Origin: CAZYFH01 sp965249175
GTDB lineage: Bacteria > Acidobacteriota > Vicinamibacteria > Vicinamibacterales > UBA8438
Length of the DNA: 64,000 nucleotides
Reading direction: 5' to 3'
Assembly: GCA_965249175.1 (NCBI GenBank)
Contig: OZ252227.1
Coordinates: 2,790,001-2,854,000 of the forward strand
Shown: in pieces, positions 50,167-58,104 of the stretch
Position numbering within the stretch: position 1 is the first letter of the stretch
Layout of the letters: every line of letters starts with the position of its first letter
Translations under genes and position numbers: made by a program
Notes under the pieces: model-generated
What the model was told of the DNA's origin: nothing
Database searches by the model: none
The model's input: the letters and a program-made list of their open reading frames with translations, nothing else

Positions 50167-51524
50167 TCGCGCCGGCCCGCCGCGCCGCGCACCGCGTCCT
50201 GCGGTCGGTGCACGCCGGACGCGCCGACCTCTCCACCTCGCTCGCGCGCGCACGCCGCCCACTGGACGACGTCCGTGACAGAGCGCTCGCGGGCGAGATC
50301 GCCGCCGGCACGCTCCGCTGGCGCGCCGCACTCGACCACCTGCTCGGGCAGGTGTCGTCGCGGCCCATCGACGGGCTCGACCCGGACGTGCGCGACCTCC
50401 TGCGGGCCGCCGCGTATCAGCTCCGCTGGCTCGAGCGGGTCCCAGCGCGAGCCGTGGTCCACGATGCCGTGGCATTGACCCGCGAACTCGCCACGCGCGG
50501 GGCCGACCGGTTCGTGAATGCGGTGCTCCGCACGCTCTCCGATACACGACGCCCGACGTCGCTGCCCGCCGCGCCGGACGCGTCGGCGGGTGCCACGGAT
50601 CGTCGGGCGATGCTCGACTACCTGAGCGTGACCCAATCGCACCCACGGTGGCTCGTCGAGCGCTGGCTCGAGCGGTACGGGCCGGAGGCGGTGTCCTCGT
50701 GGGTCAGGTTCAACAACGAGCCGCCCCCGGTCACCCTGCGGGCCAATCAGTTGAAGGGCTCGACGCGCGACCTCGCCGACCGGCTCGCCGCCTGCGGGGT
50801 GGAGACCACGCCCGCGCGGTGGGCGCCCGACGCGCTGCATGTGACGACCGGGCTGCCGCTCGCCACACCCTTGGCGGACGAAGGGCGACTCCTCGTGCAG
50901 GACGAGGCCGCCCAGTTGCTGACGGTTCTCGTCAAGGCCGTGCGCGACACGCGGGTGCTCGACGTCTGCGCCGCACCCGGGGGCAAAGCCGTGGGTCTGG
51001 CCGGCGCGATGGCCAACCGTGGCCAGCTCGTCGCCGCCGACCTCCGACCGCGGCGGTTGGCGTTGCTGGCGACGACGTTGGCGCGCTGCGACGTGCGATG
51101 CGGGCACCTCGTGCGTCTCGATGGCACGGCCCCACTCCCGTTTCGCGCCGTCTTCGATCGGGTGCTCGTCGACGCCCCATGCTCTGGACTTGGCACCCTC
51201 CGGAGCGACCCGGATATCCGATGGCGACACGCGCCTGAGGATCTCCGACCCTTCGCGGCCCGGCAACTGCTGCTGCTCACGCAGGCGGCGGCTGCGGTGC
51301 GACCGGGCGGCATGCTCGTCTACGCCACCTGCTCGAGCGAGCCCGAAGAGAACGAAGAGGTCGTCGGTCTCTTTCAGACGACGCATCCCGATTTCACGGT
51401 TGTCACGCCCACCGAGCCACGGCTCGTCCCTTTCATCGATACCGCCGGCCACTTCCGGACGCTTCCGTTTCGTGATGGCCTTCAGGCGTTCTACGCGGCC
51501 GCGCTGCACCGGCGCGCCGACTGA
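50163..51524 (+). CDS. rsmB: 16S rRNA m5C967 methyltransferase
   Basis: 453 aa, overlapping fmt by 4 bp (ATGA). N-terminal NusB-like helical domain (A-H-R-V-L-R-S-V through V-V-H-D-A-V-A-L-T-R-E), then the RsmB/Nop2 methyltransferase: S-adenosylmethionine site V-L-D-V-C-A-A-P-G-G-K-A, D-A-P-C-S-G-L-G with the release Cys, and Y-A-T-C-S with the catalytic Cys. It modifies C967 of 16S rRNA. The def-fmt-rsmB order is common in bacteria. Confidence 0.95.
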   Translation: MIAPARRAAHRVLRSVHAGRADLSTSLARARRPLDDVRDRALAGEIAAGTLRWRAALDHLLGQVSSRPIDGLDPDVRDLLRAAAYQLRWLERVPARAVVHDAVALTRELATRGADRFVNAVLRTLSDTRRPTSLPAAPDASAGATDRRAMLDYLSVTQSHPRWLVERWLERYGPEAVSSWVRFNNEPPPVTLRANQLKGSTRDLADRLAACGVETTPARWAPDALHVTTGLPLATPLADEGRLLVQDEAAQLLTVLVKAVRDTRVLDVCAAPGGKAVGLAGAMANRGQLVAADLRPRRLALLATTLARCDVRCGHLVRLDGTAPLPFRAVFDRVLVDAPCSGLGTLRSDPDIRWRHAPEDLRPFAARQLLLLTQAAAAVRPGGMLVYATCSSEPEENEEVVGLFQTTHPDFTVVTPTEPRLVPFIDTAGHFRTLPFRDGLQAFYAAALHRRAD

Positions 51525-51583
51525 GCCGCTTTTTGTGCCGCCAAAGCCCTTCCGTTACACTGGTTTACTCGTCCAGACTGGAT

Positions 51584-52306
51584 ATGAAGCTCCTCACACG
51601 AGTCCTCGGCGCGGGCAAGATCGGTCTGCTCGTGGCGGCGCTGCTCGGTACGTTCGGACTCTTCGCGCTGGCAGGCCTCCAGATCGGTCTGAGAACGCGC
51701 GAGGTCGCGACGCCCGACCTGAGCGGGCGGACGCTCGACGAGGTCTCGTCCACACTCGCGGCCGCGGGACTGTCCGCGCGGGTCGAGCCGATTCGGCGCC
51801 TCCACCGCAGTGTCGAGGCCGGGCGAGTCGTCGAGCAGGATCCCTCACCCGGCGTCCCCACACGCCGGAGCCGTGACGTGAAGGTATGGCTCAGCTCCGG
51901 CCCGACCACAGGCGAGGTGCCGACCCTCATCGGGGAGTCGGAAGGCGGCGCGCGCCGTCGCCTGAGCGACAACGCCTTCGCACTTGACGGAATCTCGGAG
52001 ATCCGATCGAGCCGGTATCCGACGGACGCGGTCGTCGCCCAGGAACCACCGCCGGCCGGGAGCGGGAACGCGGTGTCGCTCCTCGTCAACCGCGGCGAAC
52101 GAGGCCGGACCTATGTCATGCCTGACCTGATCGGGATCAACGGCACGACGGCGGCGGAGATCCTCAGGACGCGCGGGTTTCGCGTCACCGTCGTCGGCGA
52201 TCACCCGTATCCCGGCGTCCCGTCCGGTGTGGTCCTCCGTCACGCTCCACAGGCCGGGTTCCAGATCGCCCCGGGCGAGCCGATCTCGCTCGAGGTCAGC
52301 CGGTGA
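51584..52306 (+). CDS. membrane-anchored PASTA-domain protein
   Basis: 240 aa from ATG 51584. One membrane helix (G-L-L-V-A-A-L-L-G-T-F-G-L-F-A-L-A-G-L) is followed by three extracytoplasmic PASTA repeats: V-A-T-P-D-L-S-G-R-T-L-D-E, V-P-T-L-I-G-E-S-E-G-G-A-R, V-M-P-D-L-I-G-I-N-G-T-T-A, each with its V-x-x-Q-x-P-x-x-G turn (V-V-E-Q-D-P-S-P-G). PASTA domains bind peptidoglycan fragments in PknB kinases and PBPs; here they are detached from any kinase. Position between rsmB and rpe is as in other phyla, where a PknB gene is near. Likely a cell-wall sensor or binder. Confidence 0.9.
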   Translation: MKLLTRVLGAGKIGLLVAALLGTFGLFALAGLQIGLRTREVATPDLSGRTLDEVSSTLAAAGLSARVEPIRRLHRSVEAGRVVEQDPSPGVPTRRSRDVKVWLSSGPTTGEVPTLIGESEGGARRRLSDNAFALDGISEIRSSRYPTDAVVAQEPPPAGSGNAVSLLVNRGERGRTYVMPDLIGINGTTAAEILRTRGFRVTVVGDHPYPGVPSGVVLRHAPQAGFQIAPGEPISLEVSR

Positions 52307-53013
52307 GCATGGCGCCCTCGGCCAGGCCACTGCGCATCGCCCCCTCTATCCTGGCGGCCGATTTCGCGGCGCTCGGTGCGGCCGTGACCGCGGTCGAGCA
52401 GGGCGGCGCGGACCTCATTCATGTCGACGTGATGGACGGTCGGTTCGTCCCGAACATCACGATCGGTGTGCCGATCGTGGAAGCCCTCAAGCGCGTGGCG
52501 ACGGTCCCGCTCGACGTGCATCTGATGGTGGTCGAACCCGAGCGCCACATCGAGGCCTTCGTCAAGGCTGGCGCGGCCTGGCTATCCGTCCACGCCGAGG
52601 TGTCACCGCATCTGCACCGGACGCTGGCGGCCATCCGGGAGCTCGGGGCCCGAGCCGGCGTCGCACTGAATCCGTCGACCCCGGCCAGTGCGCTCACCGA
52701 TGTCGCCGACCAGCTCGATTTTGCGGTCGTCATGTCGGTCAACCCAGGGTTCGCTGGCCAGACCTTCATCCGGCGAAGCGCATCAAAGATACAGTCCGTT
52801 CGCCGGTTGCTCGACGACGCCGGCAGTCAGGCGCAGGTCGAGATCGACGGCGGCGTCCATTCGGGCAACGTCGCGCACGTCGTCGCCGCCGGTGCCGAGA
52901 TCGTGGTGGCCGCGACGGCCATTTTCGGGGCCGATGACGCGACGGCTGCGACACGCGACCTGCGCGCGGCCGCGCGCGACCGGGCCGCCGTGGCCGTTCC
53001 CGGGCAGGGGTAA
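52303..53013 (+). CDS. rpe: ribulose-phosphate 3-epimerase
   Basis: 236 aa from GTG 52303 overlapping the PASTA gene (GTGA); ATG 52309 is an alternative. TIM barrel with I-A-P-S-I-L-A-A-D-F, the metal ligands H-V-D-V-M-D-G-R-F-V-P-N and H-L-M-V, M-S-V-N-P-G-F-A-G-Q, and V-E-I-D-G-G-V with the second catalytic Asp. It interconverts ribulose-5-phosphate and xylulose-5-phosphate. Confidence 0.96.
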   Translation: MSMAPSARPLRIAPSILAADFAALGAAVTAVEQGGADLIHVDVMDGRFVPNITIGVPIVEALKRVATVPLDVHLMVVEPERHIEAFVKAGAAWLSVHAEVSPHLHRTLAAIRELGARAGVALNPSTPASALTDVADQLDFAVVMSVNPGFAGQTFIRRSASKIQSVRRLLDDAGSQAQVEIDGGVHSGNVAHVVAAGAEIVVAATAIFGADDATAATRDLRAAARDRAAVAVPGQG

Positions 53014-53015
53014 CG

Positions 53016-53411
53016 GTGCCGACGGGCTCATGCCAGGTGCGGGTGCGCTACGCGGAGACCGACAAGATGGGCGTCGCCTACTACGCCAACTACTTCGTCT
53101 GGTTCGAGGTTGGCCGGTGTGAGCTGTTGCGTGCCCTCGGGGGCACGTACCGGGACTTGGAGAAGGACGGGATCATGCTGCCGGTCGTCGAGGCGCACTG
53201 CGAGTTTCGCGCACCGGCACGTTACGACGACGACCTCGAGGTGTCGACACGGGGGCTGCTCCTGTCGCGCGTCCGGGTCGAGTTCCAATACGAGGTGCGG
53301 CGGCGCGGCGACGACGCGCTGCTCGCCGTTGGACGCACCGAGCACGCGGCGACCGACCCAACGGGTCGGCCGACCCGCCTGCCGACCGAGATTCGGACGA
53401 TGCTGGCATGA
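53016..53411 (+). CDS. acyl-CoA thioesterase, YbgC/FcbB type
   Basis: 131 aa from GTG 53016, two bases after rpe. Hot-dog fold with the 4-hydroxybenzoyl-CoA thioesterase signature V-R-Y-A-E-T-D-K-M-G-V-A-Y-Y-A-N-Y-F-V-W-F-E (catalytic Asp in the E-T-D-x-M-G-V-x-Y motif). YbgC enzymes hydrolyse short- or acyl-carrier-protein-linked thioesters and are found with the Tol-Pal system; here it sits in the envelope-leaning half of the operon. It overlaps the next gene by 4 bp. Confidence 0.92.
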   Translation: MPTGSCQVRVRYAETDKMGVAYYANYFVWFEVGRCELLRALGGTYRDLEKDGIMLPVVEAHCEFRAPARYDDDLEVSTRGLLLSRVRVEFQYEVRRRGDDALLAVGRTEHAATDPTGRPTRLPTEIRTMLA

Positions 53412-54367
53412 AGGCACTGGTCACCGGGGTCGCGGGGTTCATCGGGTCGCATCTGGCCGAGCGCCTGCTCGAAGCCGGCCATGCCGTGGTCGGTCTCGAC
53501 GGCTTCACCGACTACTACGCACGGGAGGTCAAGAGCGGCAACCTGGCGTCGCTCCGGACTCGACGCGACTTTCGTTTCGTCGAATCGTCGATTCGCGACG
53601 CGCGGTGGCCCGCCCTGCTCGACGGGGTGACGCACGTCTTCCATCTGGCCGCTCAACCCGGCGTCCGACGGAGCTGGGGACGCGAGTTCTCGGTCTACAC
53701 TCGCGCGAACGTCGAGGCGACGCAGCTGCTCCTCGAGGCGTGCACCACAGTCGATCTCGAGCGGATCGTCTACGCGTCGAGCTCATCTGTCTACGGAGAT
53801 GGGGTCGACATTCCGATGCGAGAGGATGCCCGTCCACGGCCCGTTTCGCCGTACGGCGTCACAAAGCTGGCGGCCGAGCACCTCTGCGCGCTCTACCACG
53901 TCAACTACGGCCTTCCCACGGTATCGCTACGCTATTTCACAGTCTACGGCCCGCGCCAGCGCCCCGATATGGCGTTTCACCGGTTTCTTCGGGCGTTGTT
54001 GAACGGCGCACCGATCGAGCTCTACGGCGACGGCGAACAGACTCGCGATTTCACCTTTGTCGAGGACGCGGTCACGGCGACCGTTGCGGCGGGGCGCACC
54101 GGCGTCCCGGGCCGCGTCTATAACATCGGCGGAGGCTCGCGAGTGTCCATCAACCACGTTCTCGAAGTCATGGCGAACGTAGCCGGCCGCCGGCCGACCA
54201 TTCGGCGGCAGCACGCGCAGCGCGGCGACATGCGCGACACGTTCGCGGACACGACCCGCGCGCACGCCGATCTGGGATTCGTGCCGTCCGTGACACTCGA
54301 GAAGGGCATCCAGGCGGAGTATCAATGGCTGGCCACGTCGCTCACACCCGAGTCGCAACCCGTCTGA
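53408..54367 (+). CDS. NAD-dependent nucleotide-sugar epimerase (GalE/UDP-glucuronate epimerase-like)
   Basis: 319 aa. Extended SDR: G-V-A-G-F-I-G-S-H-L-A-E (G-x-x-G-x-x-G), Ser/Tyr/Lys site with Y-A-S-S-S-S-V-Y-G and Y-G-V-T-K, and G-D-G-E-Q-T-R-D-F-T-F-V-E-D substrate loop. Closest by eye to UDP-glucuronate 4-epimerases; the exact sugar cannot be fixed. It supplies sugars for polysaccharide or LPS, consistent with the sugar-nucleotide genes at 57 kb. Confidence 0.9.
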   Translation: MKALVTGVAGFIGSHLAERLLEAGHAVVGLDGFTDYYAREVKSGNLASLRTRRDFRFVESSIRDARWPALLDGVTHVFHLAAQPGVRRSWGREFSVYTRANVEATQLLLEACTTVDLERIVYASSSSVYGDGVDIPMREDARPRPVSPYGVTKLAAEHLCALYHVNYGLPTVSLRYFTVYGPRQRPDMAFHRFLRALLNGAPIELYGDGEQTRDFTFVEDAVTATVAAGRTGVPGRVYNIGGGSRVSINHVLEVMANVAGRRPTIRRQHAQRGDMRDTFADTTRAHADLGFVPSVTLEKGIQAEYQWLATSLTPESQPV

Positions 54368-55203
54368 TCCGGGCGGCACACGTCGTCGGCAATGCGCTGA
54401 CCACACTTGGCGCATGCGGCCTGCTCGTCGTCGCCGCCGGCTGTGGTCCCGGCGAACCAGTAATCCCGCCGACCGCCGCCGACGCCGACCGACTGCTGTT
54501 CGAGCGAGGGCAGGCGGCGATGGCCGAGGAGGATTGGATTCGTGCGCGCGATTATTTCGTCCAGATCCGCGACACGTTTCCTCAGAGCGAACTGCGGGCG
54601 TCGGCGAGAATCGGCGTGGCGGATGCCTATGAGGGCGAAGGCACATCCGCGGCCTATATCGCGGCGCTGACCGAACTGCGCGAATTTCTGCGTTTGTATC
54701 CCACGCATCAGCTCACGGCGTACGCGCAGTACAAGGTGGGAATGGTCTACTACCACCAGATGCGCGAACCGCGGCGCGACCAGACGGAGACCCGGGAGGC
54801 GGTGCAGGAGTTCCAGCTCTTCATCGACCGCGCCGTGCGCGACCCGACGTTCGCCGTGGGTATCGACGAAGAGCTCATGGGCGAAGTTCGGGCGAAACTG
54901 AGGGACGCGCTCGATCGTCTGAGTGATGGGAGCTTTATAGTCGGACGCTACTACTACCGAAACAAGTACTACCCGGGCGCCATCAACCGCTTCCGAGCGA
55001 TTCTGGACGAAGACCCGGGCTACACGCGGCGCGACCAGGTGTACTTCCACCTCGCCGCGTCGCTGGCGGCGACAGACATGGATGTCGAGGCGTTGCCGAT
55101 GTTCGAGCGCCTCGTCGCGGAGTACCCGGAAACCGAGTTCCTCGACGAGGCGTCCGATCAGATTGCAGATCTGAAAGTGGCGCTGGACCTACAGGATCGA
55201 TGA
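54364..55203 (+). CDS. BamD-like outer-membrane assembly lipoprotein (TPR)
   Basis: The frame starts at ATG 54325, inside the epimerase gene, but that puts the lipobox Cys (V-A-A-G-C) at residue 40, too far in. A CTG at 54364 forms a CTGA overlap with the epimerase stop and gives a 26-residue signal peptide, so I place the start there; ATG 54325 is the conservative option. After Cys, five TPR-like helix pairs follow: F-E-R-G-Q-A-A-M-A-E-E-D-W-I-R-A-R-D-Y-F, Y-I-A-A-L-T-E-L-R-E-F-L-R-L-Y-P-T-H and Y-Y-P-G-A-I-N-R-F-R-A-I-L, as in BamD/YfiO. Role: partner of BamA in barrel insertion. Family confidence is high, exact start is not. Confidence 0.82.
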   Translation: MIRAAHVVGNALTTLGACGLLVVAAGCGPGEPVIPPTAADADRLLFERGQAAMAEEDWIRARDYFVQIRDTFPQSELRASARIGVADAYEGEGTSAAYIAALTELREFLRLYPTHQLTAYAQYKVGMVYYHQMREPRRDQTETREAVQEFQLFIDRAVRDPTFAVGIDEELMGEVRAKLRDALDRLSDGSFIVGRYYYRNKYYPGAINRFRAILDEDPGYTRRDQVYFHLAASLAATDMDVEALPMFERLVAEYPETEFLDEASDQIADLKVALDLQDR

Positions 55204-55955
55204 CCAAGTTCCAGATGACGACCGGCAGCGTGCACCGACTCCGAATTGGCCTGGTCATCGCCGCGGCGAGCCTCTTGGCTCCCGCCCCGGCGACGGCCCA
55301 GTCGGAGGGGTTCGGTGGCCCCACCCAGATCGCGTGCGCGCCTCGCCTGGCGACGAGCGACATGGACACCACGCTGACGCTTCTCGGCTCGCAGGACGGA
55401 ACCACGCGCTTCTACTATGGGCCGCGCGACACGCTCGTGATCGGTGGTGGGAGTGAGCGCGGCGTCCAGGTCGGCCAGGAGTTTTTCGTCCGTCGGGTCT
55501 CGAGTGGACCGCTGGTCCTACGCCCCATTCTCGAGACGGTCGGCTGGGTGCGGATCACCGCGGTCGACCGCGCGGCCGCGATCGCACAGGTCGTCGAGAT
55601 GTGTGACGGGATCAAGCTGGGTGACTTCTTGCATCCCGCCACGTGGCCAGATCTCCCGCCGATCGCCCCCGCTGGTGAACCGGACTACGCCGCGTACGGC
55701 ACGATTCTGTATGCGCCGGACACCCGCGGCACCATCGGGACCCGGGAGTACGTCGTCATCGACATCGGAGCAGCCCACGGCTTGGCGGCTGGGCAGCAAC
55801 TGACCGTCTTCCGCGCCGCCCTGGGGGACTTCGGGCCCGTCACCGAGATCGCGCAGGCGCTGGCAGTGCTGGTCGAGGATGACCACGCCACCGTGCGCCT
55901 CACCTCGGCGCGGAATGCCGTCCAGCTTGGAGACCGCATCGCCCCCCACCAGTAA
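55200..55955 (+). CDS. exported protein of unknown function, two SH3-like repeats
   Basis: 251 aa overlapping bamD by 4 bp. Signal peptide ends A-T-A-Q. Two similar modules end in G-V-Q-V-G-Q-E-F-F-V-R-R and H-G-L-A-A-G-Q-Q-L-T-V-F-R, the 'G-x-x-x-G-x-x-L-x-V-x-R' turn of FlgT/LysM-adjacent SH3-like folds, each followed by a strand with A-x-x-x-V. Placed last in an envelope operon, so a periplasmic or outer-membrane role is likely. I know no named family. Confidence 0.75.
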   Translation: MTKFQMTTGSVHRLRIGLVIAAASLLAPAPATAQSEGFGGPTQIACAPRLATSDMDTTLTLLGSQDGTTRFYYGPRDTLVIGGGSERGVQVGQEFFVRRVSSGPLVLRPILETVGWVRITAVDRAAAIAQVVEMCDGIKLGDFLHPATWPDLPPIAPAGEPDYAAYGTILYAPDTRGTIGTREYVVIDIGAAHGLAAGQQLTVFRAALGDFGPVTEIAQALAVLVEDDHATVRLTSARNAVQLGDRIAPHQ

Positions 55956-55974
55956 GCACGGGGCAGTTGTGCAC

Positions 55975-56139
55975 TAGTGGCCTGTATCAGGTGAATCAAC
56001 AGCGTTCAGCGGGCGGGGCATCCCGCCTGGACGGCGTTGCTCCTCGGTCACATACGGCCTGTATGCTCCGTCGTCGCGCCTTGCCAACCGGGCGCCGCGC
56101 TCCGCCGATCGCTGTTGATTCACCTGATACAGGCCACTA
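55975..56139. repeat. long inverted-repeat element 1 (perfect 29-bp arms, shared core)
   Basis: Arms 55975-56003 and 56111-56139 are perfect reverse complements (29 bp) around a 107-bp core. The core contains CATCCCGCCTGG, GGCGTTGCTC, a CATAC/GTATG hairpin (56050-56065) and CGCGCCTTGCCA. The same core blocks in the same order occur at 56856-57015 between entirely different arms. The right arm ends on the pgsA stop codon. The element lies between convergent genes and would fold into a very long RNA or DNA hairpin. Confidence 0.85.
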
Positions 56140-56781
56140 ACCGACGCGTTGTTCGCTCTGGCGGTCGCGGCGGGGTGTACGGTCGTCGCGCGAGAGGCGC
56201 TGTCGAGCGGCCTCGAAATCGGTGACTTTCGGGCTGGCGAGCACGCGATTGAAGCGCCGGTAGTAATCGGCGGCCGAGGCCAACGCGGCGCCGAGCACGA
56301 GCCACAGTGCGACCTGACCCAGCACCCAGAAGAGCCAGACCTGGTTACCCAGGATGAGCAGCAGGATGGCGACCACCTGCGTCACCATCTTGACCTTGCC
56401 GAGCCTTGATGCCGGAATCGAGACACCGCGTCCGTAGGCAAGACTGCGGAGCACGGTGACGGCCAACTCCCGACCGAGGATGATCGCCACCATCCACGTC
56501 TCGGCAAGTCCCATCTGCACGAGCGAGACCAGCGCCGCGGTGATCAACAGCTTGTCGGCCAGCGGGTCCATCATCTGACCGAAGTGGGTGATCTCGTTGC
56601 GCTGGCGCGCGAGGTATCCGTCCAGCCAGTCGGTAAAGGCCGCGAGCCCGAAGATCGCTGCGCCGAGGACTTCTTTGGGAACTCCAAAGACCAACTCGGC
56701 CTCGAACTTCGTCAAGAGGACCACGACGAGGAGCGGCACGAGAAATATGCGGGCGAGGGTCAGCGCGTTGGGCAGGTTCAT
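56137..56781 (-). CDS. pgsA: CDP-diacylglycerol-glycerol-3-phosphate 3-phosphatidyltransferase
   Basis: 214 aa. CDP-alcohol phosphotransferase signature D-W-L-D-G-Y-L-A-R with downstream G-Q-M-M-D-P-L-A-D-K (D-x2-D-G-x2-A-R-x8-G-x3-D-x3-D) and about five membrane helices. Makes phosphatidylglycerophosphate, the entry to phosphatidylglycerol and cardiolipin. The C-terminus is an unusual 35-residue basic tail (R-R-D-R-Q-S-E-Q-R). A minus-strand TACAAT (56817-56822) is a likely -10. Confidence 0.93.
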   Translation of the reverse strand: MNLPNALTLARIFLVPLLVVVLLTKFEAELVFGVPKEVLGAAIFGLAAFTDWLDGYLARQRNEITHFGQMMDPLADKLLITAALVSLVQMGLAETWMVAIILGRELAVTVLRSLAYGRGVSIPASRLGKVKMVTQVVAILLLILGNQVWLFWVLGQVALWLVLGAALASAADYYRRFNRVLASPKVTDFEAARQRLSRDDRTPRRDRQSEQRVG

Positions 56782-56855
56782 GGCAGCTTCCGAGCACGTA
56801 CCCCGAGCGGTTCGTCATTGTACTCCGCAGTAGGCACGCCCCCAAATCGCGCTAA

Positions 56856-57015
56856 GGACCCTGACCGGAATAAGGTTGCCATCTGAACGCCGATGCATCC
56901 CGCCTGGCGGCGTTGCTCGTCGCTTACATACGCCCGGTATGCGCGCTCCTCGCGCCTTGCCAGGAGCCGGGCGCCTCAGCGTCCAGAATTGGCAACCTTA
57001 TTCCGGTCAGGGACC
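56856..57015. repeat. long inverted-repeat element 2 (23-26-bp arms, shared core)
   Basis: Arms 56859-56881 and 56990-57012 are perfect inverted repeats (23 bp; 26 bp with one mismatch from 56856 to 57015). The arms share nothing with element 1, but the core (CATCCCGCCTGG, CGGCGTTGCTCGTCG, a CATAC/GTATG hairpin at 56927-56941, CGCGCCTTGCCA, CGGGCGCC) is the same in order and spacing. It fills the gap between divergent genes, ending 7 bp from the -10 box of the gene at 57037. Confidence 0.85.
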
Positions 57016-57021
57016 TAAGGG

Positions 57022-57027
57022 TATGAT
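57022..57027 (+). promoter_or_regulatory. -10 box (TATGAT) of the sugar-nucleotide operon
   Basis: TATGAT lies 9 nt before the GTG at 57037, again implying an almost leaderless mRNA. Its -35 region would fall within the right arm of repeat element 2. Confidence 0.4.
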
Positions 57028-57036
57028 TTCCCGGTC

Positions 57037-58104
57037 GTGAAAGCGGTGCTCCTCGCCGGTGGATTTGGCACGCGTTTGCGCCCCCTGACCGTGCATACGC
57101 CGAAGCCGATTGTCCCGATCTTCGATCGCCCCTTTCTCTGTCACCAGATCGACGTCTTGAAGCGGCTGCCGGACATCGACGAGGTGATCCTGAGCCTCAA
57201 CTACCAACCGGAGCGCATTCGTGAGCTGCTTGGGGTCGGGGTCGACCCCGGGCTGCCGCTCAGATACGTCGTCGAGCCGAGCCCGCTCGGCACCGGTGGG
57301 GCCGTCAAATATGCCGAGCCCCACCTCGACGGCACGACGATTGTCTTCAACGGTGACGTGCTGACCGGCGTCGATCTGACCGCGGTTCTGCGGCTCCATC
57401 GCGAGCGACAGGCCGCCGCCACCATCGTGCTCACGCCCGTCGACAACCCGGCCGCCTACGGGCTCGTCGAAACCGACGCCGACGACAACGTCACCCGATT
57501 TCTCGAAAAGCCATCGCCCGACGACATCACGTGCAACACCATCAACGCCGGGATCTATGTCCTCGAGCCCGCGACGTTCGACCGGATTCCATCGGGGACG
57601 AAGTACTCGATCGAGCGCGCGTATTTTCCGTCGCTGGTCGACCGGGGCGAGCCGTTCGTCGCCTACATCGATCACGACTACTGGCTCGACATCGGCACGC
57701 CCGCCGCCTACCTCCGGGCGCACCGCGACATCATGGGCGGCCGGTGCGCCGCGGCGCCGTTCGCGGACCGCCCCAACGGTGAGTCGGTCGTGGCCACGGA
57801 CGCCGAGATCGACCCCACGGCGATCATCGACAGCCCCTGTTTTGTCGGTAGCAACGCCCGGATCGAGCGGGGTGCCCATCTCGCGCCACACAGCGTCGTG
57901 GGCCGATCGTGCGTCGTCGGCTCCGACGCCGTCGTTGACGGGGCCATTCTCTGGCCGGAGACGATCATCGGCGATGGTGCCGTCGTGCGCGATGCCATCA
58001 TCGGACACCGGGGCCAGGTCGGCTCGCAAGCCACGCTCGGACCAGGCGTCGTGCTCGGCGACGACTCGACCATCGCGCCCCACTCCAAGGTCGACGCATC
58101 ATGA
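57037..58104 (+). CDS. sugar-nucleotidyltransferase with left-handed beta-helix (mannose-1-phosphate guanylyltransferase-like)
   Basis: 355 aa from GTG 57037. N-terminal nucleotidyltransferase: M-K-A-V-L-L-A-G-G-F-G-T-R-L-R-P-L-T, K-P-I-V-P-I and F-N-G-D-V-L (metal Asp); C-terminal hexapeptide repeats (I-D-P-T-A-I-I-D, V-G-S-N-A-R-I-E, I-G-D-G-A-V-V) form a beta-helix. This layout is typical of GDP-mannose pyrophosphorylases of the ManC/GMPP type and of glucose-1-phosphate enzymes; pairing with a phosphomannomutase (4-bp overlap) favours GDP-mannose. Confidence 0.9.
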   Translation: MKAVLLAGGFGTRLRPLTVHTPKPIVPIFDRPFLCHQIDVLKRLPDIDEVILSLNYQPERIRELLGVGVDPGLPLRYVVEPSPLGTGGAVKYAEPHLDGTTIVFNGDVLTGVDLTAVLRLHRERQAAATIVLTPVDNPAAYGLVETDADDNVTRFLEKPSPDDITCNTINAGIYVLEPATFDRIPSGTKYSIERAYFPSLVDRGEPFVAYIDHDYWLDIGTPAAYLRAHRDIMGGRCAAAPFADRPNGESVVATDAEIDPTAIIDSPCFVGSNARIERGAHLAPHSVVGRSCVVGSDAVVDGAILWPETIIGDGAVVRDAIIGHRGQVGSQATLGPGVVLGDDSTIAPHSKVDAS

